DNA from: Gloeopeniophorella convolvens
Taxonomy: Eukaryota > Basidiomycota > Agaricomycetes > Russulales
Length of the DNA: 64,000 nt
Direction: 5' to 3'
Assembly (NCBI GenBank): GCA_022496205.1
Contig: WTXD01000045.1
Coordinates: 146,408-210,407, forward strand
Every line of letters begins with the position of its first letter. Within the stretch, counting starts at the first letter, position 1. The notes beneath the pieces are model-generated. The model searched no databases. It was given only the letters and a program-made list of their open reading frames with translations, and had not been told where the DNA came from. The position numbers and the translations under genes were made by a program. This document shows positions 45,386-57,272 of the stretch, piece after piece.

Positions 45386-47618
45386 GGCCCGCCCGCATAC
45401 ATATACACCCGCTTCCGATATGTCTATGCATGCGGCGCGTATGGGCCGAGCAAAACGCCACAAAGCTCGCAGCAGGCCCCACCAGTCTCCATGACAGGCC
45501 CCGTTGATCGCAATTTCCCCGAGGCCATTCAATGGCACACGCAACACCAACAGCACTCCCCAGCAAACCTTCTTCCCATCAGGCCCACACGTCAAGCTGA
45601 AACACCACCACGGCTCCGCTAGCTGCCACATTCTACCTTTTGTGTGCGCGCACAGGGGTACGATGATGTTTGGATAAGCTAGCCGTGGGAGAAACCCGCG
45701 GCGGAGCGGACATGCGAAGCTGATGCACCACGGAAGGAACCAGGGGCCCAGGCGCTATCACTGCTGATAATCACACTCATGCGCAATCTATCGCCTCGCG
45801 CGCGTCTGGAAGCCCCTGGCAGTGCTGTATGTTTCAGTCACGCGGCGCGGTCCCGCATGATGCGTCCGTGCGCAGGAACCTAGGGGGAGCGAGACGTGTT
45901 CTGAGATGGCGAAGCGAGTGCGGGGCAGGGGATTAGAAGATACACAGAACAGTCGCGGCGGTTGCCTGCGGCGGGGTGGCGCGCGTGCCTGTGAAGCGCG
46001 GGTGTGGTGCAGCGCACGAGAAAAAGAAGTATATGCGCGATGCGCGCGGGATTGTCGGCGTGCAGGCCCTCGCCCCGTCCCACCAGTAGAGTACTCGGGT
46101 GCAAGCACTCGCCCGGTGACGGACTGACGCAGTGCAGCGCATGACGATTGCGCAGGTTGTGTAGGGGGATCGTCCCCATCATCATCAGCGACGAAGACGA
46201 TTGGACTAGCGTACCCGCCGTTAGCCTTGCGCCTTCGCGCTTCCCGGGTCGCATCAGTGCATCTATCAGCACCGTCCGATGCACGGGGCCCCTGCAGCAG
46301 CCCGCTAAATATATACGCTGGCCTTCTGCTTCTGGGCGCGCTCTCGCGGCGCTGAGACTGGGAGCGAGAATATATGCAGCAGGTGGCAGGCACTACGGGG
46401 AGCGTCGCACGCCTGTCAACGGGCAAAGTCACATCAGCGAGAGACGAAGAGTGCACGGGCGGCTCAATGTAACTGCTTCGGGCGCGACGTGTGGCCGTGT
46501 TGGCTGGACCCGCGCCCAGATTGGGAGATGAGAGAGCTGGGAGTGTGGGGATTCGGCGGCTCCGAACGCGTTTGTCCGGGGAGCACGGATCCGCGAAAAG
46601 CAAGAACGAGCTGCTCGAAAGAGAAAGGGTCCGCTGGGTAGGCCTCTTCATGACACTACATATCGTGACGGGAGCAGATTGCAAACCGGAGGTTTATAGC
46701 AGTGTATGTATGTAAACGATGACGCGGGGCCACAGCACTCGGCTAGCGAGCTGTCGTTGTGGCTTAGGCCTACAGCTGTCACCGGATGATCGCGCGTGCG
46801 CAGGAGGGACACGACACGACGTGCGTGGGCGATCGATGCAGATCGCGCGATGGTGGGCGCAGCGGGCTCGAGCCTCGGAGGAAGGCTGTCAATTATAATT
46901 CAGCGCACGCCCGGGACCTGTGCGGCCGTGCGAGCGTGCTCGAAGCCGCCCCGCGTGGCCGACACCGGGGTGCGTTCTCATGCCATGGCTTGGTCGCTGG
47001 CGTCCGCGGAGAAGGTTCAGACGTGCATGGCGGTTGACTAGTGACAGATAGGTACTAGTACATGGAGCGCTATGCGACGAGCTATGTATGTATGGAGGCG
47101 TCTGCCTGGGGCAGGCCAAGCTGAGGCGATGCCGCCAATTGTATTAATCTCAGGGTTGGCGCGCCGGTCCGGGGGCGACTGGATTTGGATGGAGCAAGGC
47201 AAGGCGAGCAGTTACGTGAGAGATAAACGTGGGGGTGGGGGTTCTACGTTGCCGGGCGGGGCTGATATCGGCGGGAGGACAGCGAAGGAGCGAGAGCAGG
47301 ATGGCTGGCAGAGGAGAGCGGGTTCTCGGGGGAAGAAAGATGGGAATGAATGAGGAGACGTACGGGCTAGAGGACGGCTCGAAGGGAGATGCAATTCAAG
47401 TGATGGGCGGGTCAGCATCACATGCACATGCGCCGGCGCCTGGCTACTGGTCGTCTTTGCGCAACTCTTCCTCCGCCTGTGCTTCTTCGTCCCTTCGTCT
47501 TATATGGCCCGACTCCCCGTCGCTCTCTCCGCCCCATCATAGTCCCTTTCCCCCGCTCCCTAAAGGCGACTCCCGTGGTCATCCCCCTCCCTCCCCGTCA
47601 TTCCTTCCTCCAGTCAGA
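45386..47618. other. Intergenic, 2.2 kb
   Basis: The longest frame (45788-46684, minus, 298 codons) is Arg/Pro/Ser-rich with no domain, as expected by chance at this GC content. No gene supported. Confidence 0.45.
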
Positions 47619-49060
47619 ATGGGTATCAACATCCATGACCCCCTCATCCAGATCAAGGGCACGTCCTCTCTTTTTCTTGCCGTGTATGCCTGTTCTAATC
47701 TCCTTTCATTTGTGCAGTCACCGAGTCCGTCTGTGGCTTTGTGGCGATATGCATGACCTTGCTCCGCCTCTGGATGCGGAGAGACCGCTACTGGTGGGAC
47801 GACGCCTGGGCCTTTTTCTCCCTCCTCAAGTACGCCCTCTACTCCCTCGATATCATAGCCCCCGCTGTCCCTAACACGCTTGACCCCATAGTCTCATTGT
47901 CCAGTTTGGCTCCGTGTTCATGCACGTCGAGAAGCCATCGGACCTCTCCCAACTCAACCGCGTCGCTGCCTACTACCTCATGGCGGCGACCTTCTACTCC
48001 GTCATCTGGTCCGCGCGGGTATCCATCCTGTTCTCCATTATCCGCATCGACCCCGACCCCATCATGCGCCGCCGGCTCAAGTGGCTGGCTGCGCTCTTCA
48101 TCGCCGCCTTGTGTTTCTTCCTCGCCCAGCTCCTCTGGACCTGTGAGGCATCCACGACGGCTGGAAGGAGCGCGACAGCCCGCAGTGCCATCTCCCCAAA
48201 CAGGTCGCCATTTGCCAGCTCGTCTGTACGTACATGTTTTACCCTGCTGCGCTCTGATCGTTACCGACCGCCGCGACCCTCCCACAGCCGACGTGGTCGC
48301 CGACTTGCTTCTCATCCTCCTTCCTGTGCGGCTCATCCGCGGGATCAAGGACAAGGGCCTGCGCTACCGTCTCATCTTTATCTTCTCCACCTCGAGTACG
48401 CACCTCACCTCACATGCACGCACGCACGTACTCACTCACTCACGTGCGCCCGCAGTCGTCACGACGATCGTGTCCTTGGTGCACGCGGCGTACATCATCA
48501 AGGAGGGCGGCATCCCAGTGCTCATCTCGGCGCTCGTCGAGGACTGCATGTCGCTGACCGTCGCCAACATGCCCGTGGTCGCGACCGCGCTCATGCGGCG
48601 CCTCGGCTCAGGCGGCGCGCAAGGCCCAGACGACGGCGACGGCCAGCGCTGGTCCTCGTTCAAGTTCCGCACGCGCACGACGCGCCCGACGCACTGGACA
48701 TCCGGGCTCTTCGGCGCGTTCTCGCGCGGCGGGCCGGGCGTGACGACGGGCGCCGGCGTGGGCGCGACGACAGGCGCGGGCATGCTCACCGAGCACGGCG
48801 GCACGTTCGCGCTCGGCGAGACGAGCAAGAGCACCGCGCCGACGTACTCGACGGGCTCGCTCGGCGTCGACGAGCTGTACGCGAAGGTCGTCGGCGCGGG
48901 CAGCAGCGAGGGCGACCTCGGCGCGGGCACGAAGGAGGCGGCCGAGGTGCGCATGGGCGAGGTGCGCCGCGAGGACGGCGCCGAGGGCCGCCCGCGCGCG
49001 GGCGTCGTGCGCATCGACGCGCTGCCGAACTACCCGCCGAAGGAGAAGGAGGAGGTGTGA
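47619..49060 (+). pseudogene. Fungal rhodopsin-like 7-TM protein with a -1 frameshift
   Basis: Exons 47619-47658, 47718-47829, 47892-48225, 48288-48395 and 48456-49060. Membrane spans: VTESVCGFVAICMTLLRLW, WWDDAWAFFSLL, LIVQFGSVFMHV, AAYYLMAATFYSVIWSARVS, LAALFIAALCFFLAQLLWTC, DVVADLLLILLPVRL and VVTTIVSLVHAAY. The sequence WTCE should continue into HDGWKERDSPQCHLPK as in this domain family, but that is one frame over: a base is missing near 48146-48151, and the total length is one short of a multiple of three. Intron 1 keeps the frame only with a GC donor (GCACGT). The tail is long, Gly/Thr-rich and ends PPKEKEEV. Role unknown; sensing is a guess. Confidence 0.78.
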
Positions 49061-52000
49061 GCACGCGCCGCCGCCCGCGCGTCCCCTGCCCCCCTCCCCG
49101 CACCACCGCATTCTTCTCTCGCCCTGTCTTCCGCACGCCGCCCTCGTCCCCCGCCTCCGCGCACCCACCTCACGCCTCCGCACGCTCTGCATTGTTGTTT
49201 ATTTGCCTTACCTGTTATCGCCGCCGCCGCCTTTGCCGGCGGCGCTGCTTCTTGGACCGCGATACCCCTCGCGCGTTGTTTACCGCTTTGTCTCTCTACT
49301 ATCTACTGTCCTACGTTTATGGCCTGTGTATCGTAGGGCGCTGCGCCGCCCCGCCTCGCTGCTATTGTTTACCGGTTACCCCTAAGTATTACTGTGCAAT
49401 CTAAGCTACTGACCACGGGTGTCTTTGTATAAAACGACTGTCGTGCGGTGTGCTTGGGGAGGGGGAGGGCCGAGCACGTGTGCGTGTGACCGGCAGTGCG
49501 CACGCTCCGAGCCGGAACCTTGAGCCTGAGCTTGAGTTTGAGTGTGCAGAGGTGTGCAGCTGGGTGCAGCTCGACTCGGAGCTCGTGCCTGCCTCGTGCG
49601 CATGGACGCAGCTGGAACGCGGGGCGGCGGGATCGCGCCGGGAGCGCAGGATGCGATTTCCGCGGGCGTTGGGAGGCGCCCCAGAGAGGGTTCAGCGCCC
49701 CCTCCGGACCCGGTGTCAGTCGCGAACACTGTTCGCAGCACTTGGCATGGCTAGAACATGTCAGAGCGATGTCTTCGAGTTCGCGCCGCGTTGGCGCGGC
49801 GGCGCATATATACTACAAATTATACACAAGTACCAGTACTTACTACAGTCAACTGCTCATATTGAATTGCAGCGCTTCGATAGCAGGATTTCCAAGGACC
49901 AGGCCAAGCACCGTACCACCCATACAAGTCTAGTCTCCCCAGCAGACGTCGACGCCAAGCGTAAAGCTGACAGTCGTTCACATGGACATACGAGCCCCTT
50001 GACTCTAAAAGTCCTCTCGCTGTCGGACTCGCAGCTGTCCGTAGTGACAATCGATCCATCGAATCGCGGTCAGCGATCAAACTGTTTCGGCGGTCTAGTA
50101 TAGCTATATGGCGCATATAAGCAGTCTCGGGGCCTGTCTTCTCTTCTCCTGTTCTGTTGTCAAGGTGGAGGTTGAATGCAGCATTGGTCGTTGCATCTTG
50201 CCAGTGTGTCAACTGTGTCCTTGGGGATGCATCATCTGGCAGGACGAGCGAGCGCGAGGGAGGGAGGGACGTGACAGCGTGGGAGCAGTATGTGAACGGC
50301 ACATCAACGCACTGTGCCCTGCAGAGACGACTTGCTTACACTGTACTGATGTGTTCTTGGACTCGGACTCCGAAGGATGTGTCAATGGGTCGTGCGCGTG
50401 AATGCGCGCGGTACGGTGGGGTCAACTGTCGGGGTTAACTCGGGGGTGCCGGTGCAGGGCCGACGTGCGCCGCGTCGCGCCGCCGGTGTGCCAGCCGCGG
50501 CGGGCGTGCAGTTGCCCCCCAGTCGACGCAGCTGCGCACGGCGCATGTGCGCCGTCGAGTCGATCCTGGATGTACATGCTCGCTTCATGCGGCCATGGTG
50601 CACCCCGGCCTGCACTCTGCACACACCTCCTGCGGATCGACCGCCCCGGCCCGATCATCGAGATATTCAGCGGGAACGCACATTTTGGACGGCGCGCGAT
50701 CACTGACCCGCCCTCTGAATTGCGGGCTTGATGCGAACGGACCCCGAGGTCTCGTTTCAGCATCCAAGGGTAGTAGCAAGTGGCAGTGAAGAATCATCAT
50801 GGCGGCGAGAGAGCGGCGCCTCATATCGCCACGGCGGGCTGGGCACACATCAAGTGCGAGCATCTCTGCTGGGAAGCCGCCGCGCCACCATCGCGACTTG
50901 CTTATCAGGCGACCTCTAACCCGCTCGGCCGACGGACGGACGATCGCAGCAACGCCACCGCCCGCACCCGGGGCGCAGGCGGGGCGCGACGATGCAGCAC
51001 CGGGCTAAAGCAGGAGTAAGTAACTTGCAGTAAGCGCTTTGCCTGCCGACCAGCGCAGGGACGTACGTAGCTCCTGACTTGCCCCTGTGCATGTATGTAA
51101 GTACGTGCGCACGCGCAGGGCTTGCCTCGGAGGTGGAAGTGGGCAAGTAGGTGCTGTGCCTGCTGATGTCCTGCTTTGACCAGCCCTGCCGCTGCGGATG
51201 GGCGAGCGGAGGAGCGGCCGCCTGGGGAAGGTGGCGAGGCAAACTTTCATGCATCTGCATGATCGTGGCCCGGCACGCGCCGGGATCAGGCCGGGCGAGG
51301 GGTGGGTCCAGTTCACATGTTGCGTTCGCGCGGTGGCGGCTTCGCCGCAGATCATCATATCAGCGGCGCTGGCGCGGCCTTCTGCCTTCTGCGTCGGGCC
51401 TTCTTCGTGCTCGATGCGGGGCGTGGTTGTGTGGCCAGGCAGTTGGTCGTCCACGGGTTCGATATAGCTGGGCAAAAGCAACGTTCAACGAAGGGATATT
51501 GAACGTTAAATGCAGAAGGTTGTTGTGGGTGATCAAGGCAGCGTGCCTGGTCCCTGGATGCAAAGTGCGTCGTCGGTCGGCAAGTGGTCCCCGGAGCGGA
51601 CCTCATCCGATCAGAGAAGGCAGTCGTTCTGCATGCTTCTGCAGAAGGGAACCCGAATGCAAAGAAAGCAGACGTCGCTCAAGGTGATCAACTAGATGTC
51701 CAGAACCATCGTCCCACACGTCAGAAGTACGGCCGAGAGCGAAAGCGTGAGTACAATTGCGATGCAATGCAGCTTCGGGGTAGTGTGTATAATATAAGTA
51801 GGCGGATAAGATAACGCCAGTGCGGGGTGGGACTTTTTCTTCTCAGCCCCCGCGCTTTTTTTTTGGCGTGCCACGTCGCGTAGAGGTGATGGTGAGGTAA
51901 GTGGTATGCGATGCGCTGGGAATCGGAACACAGTCAGCACTGCAGCACTCGTGATGCGCGCGATATGACTGTGCGAGCGGGTGGGAAGACTGACCTCCGG

Positions 52001-52066
52001 GGAAAACTAAACGTACGAGACGGCAACCAACAAACCCAAGGAGGAAGGAGAGAGGAGAGATACGGT
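49061..52066. other. Intergenic, 3 kb
   Basis: Many overlapping frames on all six tracks but none with domains, signal peptides or coherent splice sites. No repeats or mobile element ends recognised. Confidence 0.45.
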
Positions 52067-52647
52067 CTAGTCGAGCTCGTTGAGACCGCGGCGCGACTGC
52101 TGCTGCTGCGTTCGGCACGGGCCTTCGTAGAGCACGTTGTGCGGCGGGACGACGCCGCCCTCGGTGGGGATCTGGATCGCATGTGTCGCGACGCCCGACG
52201 GGTAGACCGTGGAGTGGCCCTGAGCGCTCACGTCGGGCGTGTCTGCCGCGATGAGGACGCCGTTCTCGCCGCCGACGACGAACGCGTCGACAGACGAGTT
52301 GGCGAGCGTGATATGCGCCAGGCCAGAGATGAATACAACCCACCTGAGCACACACATGTGTCAGTTCGGTCAGGAGTCAGAGGGAACTGCGAGAGGAGGG
52401 AGACGCACTGGACGTTCGGCGCGTTGTGGAAACCCGCGTTGAAGTTGGGCGGAATCACCGAGTAGGACGCGTTGGCGAGGTTGCCGAGCTGCAGGATGCT
52501 CGCGCCGGCGGTGCCGCTCTGCGAGGAGGTGGCAAAGCCAGGGACGAGCTCCCAGCACTCGAGCACGGAGACACCGTTATGCCCCGTGAGCGCAGTCACG
52601 TTGAGCGCGGTGGGGGGCACAAAGCTATGTGAGGACACTTGGGTCAT
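52067..52647 (-). CDS. Small cupin-like basidiomycete protein
   Basis: Exons 52409-52647 and 52067-52343 (minus strand) give 171 aa. The sequence starts MTQVSSHSFVPPTALNVTAL and includes ASILQLGNLANASYSVIPP, then FNAGFHNAPNVQWVVFISGL, AHITLANSS and IPTEGGVVPPHNVLYEGPC. A beta-rich protein with an HNAP...GLAHITL pattern followed by GHSTVYP suggests a cupin/RmlC-type barrel; similar uncharacterised proteins are common in wood-decay fungi. No clear signal peptide and no catalytic assignment. It ends NELD after a Gln/Arg-rich stretch. Confidence 0.75.
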
Positions 52648-55600
52648 GGCAGTGGCAGTGCGTGGGGTAGCGAGGGCGGCGATGAGGGGATGCGGGGATG
52701 GCGATAAGTGTAGGCATAACCAACGCGGTTAAATAGGTTGCGGAAGAGGGTGTGACGGCGAGCCCAGCGTGCGCACGCGTGGGGTCTCTTTCCACGGCGG
52801 TTGACAAGTAGAGCCAATATGACCGCCTTGGTCGCCCGCATGCCGTACGCTCCCATCGGCCAGGGCAGATCTAACCAGAATTCTTAATCATCGATCATCC
52901 TCCCTCTGTCCTCCTCCCACCTCTCCTCCAAACGGTCTCCGGAGTGCCCAGACAAACAAAACATTGCCTCCCGCTCCTCGGGATCGACACGGCAGCCCCG
53001 TCTCCTTGGCGCACCACCCCCACCTGACCATACCCCTCCCACTCCCATCATCGCGCAGCAGCGCGGCGCCGTGCCTTGCGCACACCCGTGCGTGGCAGCG
53101 CAGCGCCTGGCAACGCTTCCCCAACTGTGCGATGTCGCCCAACTACATACCGACAACCAGGGACAGCACCGCGCCTTCCCCGGATATTTGGATCTTGCAT
53201 GCAATAACCAGTTGACAGTGCTTCGCCAGGGCAGCCTAAAACTTCTGACAGCCAGGCGGCAGTGGCCCCGGCGTGCGCGCATGCTTCTCGCGCCCCCTGC
53301 ACCCATCCGCTTCTTATCGACCCAGGAAACGCGCCTCCATCATCCTCACACAGCAGCGGCCCACCTAGCCTCGCGATGACGCCGAGGTCTATACTAACGG
53401 TGCTGCCGCTGCGCTGGGCAGGCACACCCGCACGCTTCCTGCGTGCACATACGTTCTGCGCACACGCCCGCCCATGCATGTAGCCATTCTGCGCCCGCGC
53501 GCTCCCAGGCGGGCCCCCGTCGGCCGTTTCATACTCGCACCTGCGCCGCTTCGGATTCGCGCCACGCTGCATGGTGATTGCGGCCCGCGGCCCGCGCGCG
53601 GCGCGTCCCACGCCCCGCCGGTGCGGCGGGGCGATCCTCTCACGCAGACATCGCGGGGGCGCGCGGGGGCGGGTGGCGGTGGAGACTGGCTGCAGCGCCA
53701 GGCTTGCGAGGTGCCGCGCGAGCGCGCGCGGCGCCGTGCTTCGCGGTCGCCGCTGTCGCGCGATCCACGACGACCAGCTCTATCCCCGGCCCGCACGTCA
53801 CATCGGTATAAGTATATCGATCATGGAGGCTCTGGCAGCGCTGGGCCCTGTGCTCGAGCCTGAGCCTGCGTGCCGACGCCGTCTGCAGCTGTCAGACATC
53901 CTTATCTCCTTCTCTCGTGCCGCCACGCACGTCGTGGCGTCCGAGTGCCCCCCCTCGCAACTGCCACTGCGGCCTGCGCTCGGTGCGCATGGCTGCCAGT
54001 TGACAACCGTGCACGCGCTCCGGACAATCTAGAGGCCCGCCTCGTGTCCCGTACTCTTCGCTGTCGCGGTGTCAGCGGCGGCGGTCGGCCGGTGCCCCGC
54101 CAGACACATGCAGCGCGGCGCGTTGCATCACCTGCCGCGCGGGGACGGTGCCTTCATATCCGTGCTATAAATTGCGCAGCGATTGGAGTCTGATGTCGGA
54201 CTTCGTGCGTGTGCGCATGCCAGTGCGCTGACGTGGGCTGCATCGTGCGCCCCTCGACAGCCGTGCGAGAACGGTCGTCGGTGCATCGCGCTGGGGAACC
54301 CGACGCAAATCTTCGCAGCACCGTAATTTGTCGGCCGCCGAGGCGCGCTCGAGGCTGGGATCGGCGCCCCCTGCGCGCCTGGTGCCGTACACGCACCTTC
54401 TCCACCGAAGGCAGCAGCGTAACCCGTGCGCCGGCGTTCACAGGGGCCAAGAAACGTATTGCACGCCCTAAACGGCCGCCTGGCACACACTTTCACTTTT
54501 CAGGAACACGCCCTTTCGCAATCACGGCGCACATGCTCTTCTCTTCACATGGGCCAAGGGATCGCCAGGCGCACGCTGTGCCCCTTGCGCCAGCGCGTCG
54601 AGCTGGTGCGCCTGTGCGCGGGCGCCCACAGGCACCCACGCTGTCACGCTGGCTCAGTCGGCCGATTGCTACTAACTTAGGCGCATTGGCTTAGTGGGTC
54701 GGCGGGTTTCCAGAGGGAATCCAGGGGGTGCAGTGGGGTGTCCCCCGTTTCACCCCTTTCCATAATCCCTCCACCCCCTGCACACACAGGGCTGCAGCTG
54801 GAGGAGTTCCTTTGAAATGTGCGCAGCGCTGCTCCGCGCCTCGGCAGCGCATGACAAGGCCAGTCGGCGAGTATATGAGTTGGTAGTGCAGACCCCCGCG
54901 CCCTCGGGAAGGCAGGCTTCCTCCCGCACTCGGAGTCGCCTCCGGCTGCGGCGAGACCTGCGTATATGGACGAGCCGGAGCACTCACGTGGTCGCTCGAT
55001 AGCCTACCGCACGCGGGAGGTCGCGGTCGGCGCGGCGGGCTCAGTGCTTGTGGGGCTAAGGATACGTTCTGCTGCGAAGGTTGGTTGCTCGGTTTGCACA
55101 GCCCCCGACCGACTCGGCGCGGAGGCTCAGAACTCGGTCAGCAGCAAGTATCTTACACTCGACTACAATACTTCGTGTATGCCGCATGGACGCGACATCT
55201 GCTACGCAAGGGTCGAGGGCCGTGCGCGAGAGAACCGACGCATCCTACGGCTTTAGCTGCTTATGCGCTGGCCGAGTCGGCGCAGATAGTTCCCCGAGGC
55301 GAACTTGCCTGTAGCAACAGTATACATCAGCGTTACGAGCCCGAGGGCATGAGCCCGGGCCCGCCGTGAGCCGCCCATCCCGCATAACTTCCATGTGGGC
55401 CCAGACATGTTGATTACTCAGAGGGATTCAGGTTCCAGCAGCGATGCGCAGTTTGGCAACGACAACCCAACGACGCGGGCGCCAGGATTGACCTCAAGCT
55501 TACCGAGTGACGCGTTGACGATGGGCTGTGTATCACTGGTGGTTGCAGAGGCCAGACCGGCCACGACCACGGCGCAAGGTCGGCAGTGCAGGCAGACCCC

Positions 55601-56208
55601 TAGGCAACCGAAAGCCTATCTGCATCGAGGAAGACAGGGTCGAAAGCAGCGCCATACAGCGCGAGAAAGAGCCTGACAAGGCGGTCATATGCGTATGTTC
55701 GACGATTCGCCATTTGCCTGCCCGCGTGGGTGGATCGTTGTGGGTGGGCTAAATACTTCAATAGACGGTTGTTTGCCCATTTGGCGTCAAAGTATGTGGT
55801 GCGACCCAAAGCTTAAGCGCGAACTCGTCCGTCGCGGTAGTCTTGCACACGGTGCTGTAACGCGGTAGCGGCAAAGATACTGAACTTCCCTCGTCTAGCA
55901 CAAGGTGGGAAGCAGGCGGCGGCGATATGTGAAATTGTTCGGGCGTAAGTCGGTGATAGGGACAAAGGTAAGCCAAACCAAACTCCCGCGTATAGTTGAC
56001 TTGACATCAACTCTTCGTTGACACACTTGTGCTTGAGCTCAAGTGGCAGCCCCCACAGGCATAACCTTAACTTAGTGTAGCATATATTAAACAGCGGCGC
56101 GGCGAAAGAAAAGTGAAGCGAATTGCATTCAGTCCGCACAGCACAGCTCCGTCTAATTGCACGGGATGGCACTCTAGCGTGCCCGACCGAGCCCTGCAGG
56201 CGGCGCGC
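52648..56208. other. Intergenic, 3.5 kb
   Basis: The longest empty region in the window. Frames reach 187 codons on the minus strand (53048-53611) but lack any recognisable motif and overlap comparable frames on the other strand. No tRNA or element ends found. Confidence 0.45.
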
Positions 56209-56815
56209 CTACTGCACGTTGTACCCCACGAGCGACCGGCGTCCGACGATCTCGCCAATCTGCCGCCCCAGACACGTCAGCATTGCCAGCAAACAGAAGC
56301 GCGCGCACACGCACCTTGAAGACCCCGTACGCCTCAACGGCGTACACGCCGATGCGCGCCCACTCACCGCTGCGCACGGCCTCGCGCCAGAACGTGACGG
56401 ACGAGCCACGCGCAAAGAGCGTCGAGTACGCGCTACGCACGGCGTCGAGCGAGCGCGGGGGCTGCAGGCGCTCGGCCGTGTAGATGTGCTTGAAGACCTC
56501 GCGTGCAACGGAGAGATTATACCGCACGGGCTGCTGGTAGGCTGCAAAATGCGGGGGACCGCATCAGCGGATCGGAGTCGTGCGATGGGGAGCGAGGAGG
56601 GGTGCGCAGCAACGCGAGGTTGGAATGACGGCGCGAAGGGAGAAGCAGCACGCACAACCGAGAAGGCCAGAGAGGCGGCCGCCGACGGCAGACAACAAGT
56701 CCTGCGCCTTTTTCTGCGCCTCGGCGAGCGGCGAGGGCGGCGGCGTCGACGTCGCGGCGCCACGGCGGGGCGCGGTGGTGCGAAGGGCGGACCTGAGGGC
56801 TGAGACGCGCAGCAT
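56209..56815 (-). CDS. ATP20: Mitochondrial F1Fo-ATP synthase subunit g
   Basis: Peripheral Fo subunit at the dimer interface that shapes cristae. Exons 56659-56815, 56315-56541 and 56209-56259 (minus strand) give 144 aa in frame. The N-terminus MLRVSALRSALRTTAPRRG is a typical mitochondrial presequence. The family core follows: VFKHIYTAERLQPPRS, then WARIGVYAVEAYGVFK and IGEIVGRRSLVGYNVQ, the last being the conserved Gly-rich membrane segment with GEIVGRR and GY. Intron 1 uses a slightly unusual GTTGTG donor. Confidence 0.93.
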
Positions 56816-57272
56816 TACTCCTTCTGATGTACTTTTTGGGTTGGGGAGGGGAGAAGGAGTGGGAGGGGGCGGAGGGCGGAGGAGGGTGTGAGCTGGTTCG
56901 TTGGTGGGGCGACAAGCAGAATGCGCGCGCTTGCAGCTCGGGCGGGATCGGAGTTCGGCGCGGGCCCGGCGTAGACGGCGCCACCGAGCTTTTTCCACAC
57001 GCTCCGCTTGCCCTGTCACTGACGCGCTCGGACTCGGGCCTCTCTTCCCTCCTGAACTTGTTCAAACAATAACTCCAGAGAGAGGCGTATATACTTTCGA
57101 ATCCGAGCAGGAATAAGTCTGGACCTCCGAGGAGACATACACAACGCATTATCAGCCCGCCCCAAAAAATCTTGTACTCAAACAATAGTATACACAGATG
57201 AAGCGGTATACAAGAATCACAAACGACGTCGTACATATTGTATCAGCGGGTATATGCATGCGCACCACGAAA
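56816..57272. other. Intergenic, 460 bp, left end of the tandem duplication
   Basis: From about 57085 rightward the sequence matches about 60525-60720 (for example GAGACATACACAACGCATTAT), marking the left border of the duplicated unit. Confidence 0.6.

Noticed and set aside
45788..46684. 298-codon minus-strand open frame
   Set aside because: Arg/Pro/Ser-rich with no motif, overlapped by comparable frames on the other strand; expected by chance at this GC content.
51440..51480. Second tRNA gene (GGGTTCGAT word)
   Set aside because: The B-box-like word is not flanked by pairing stems or an A box.
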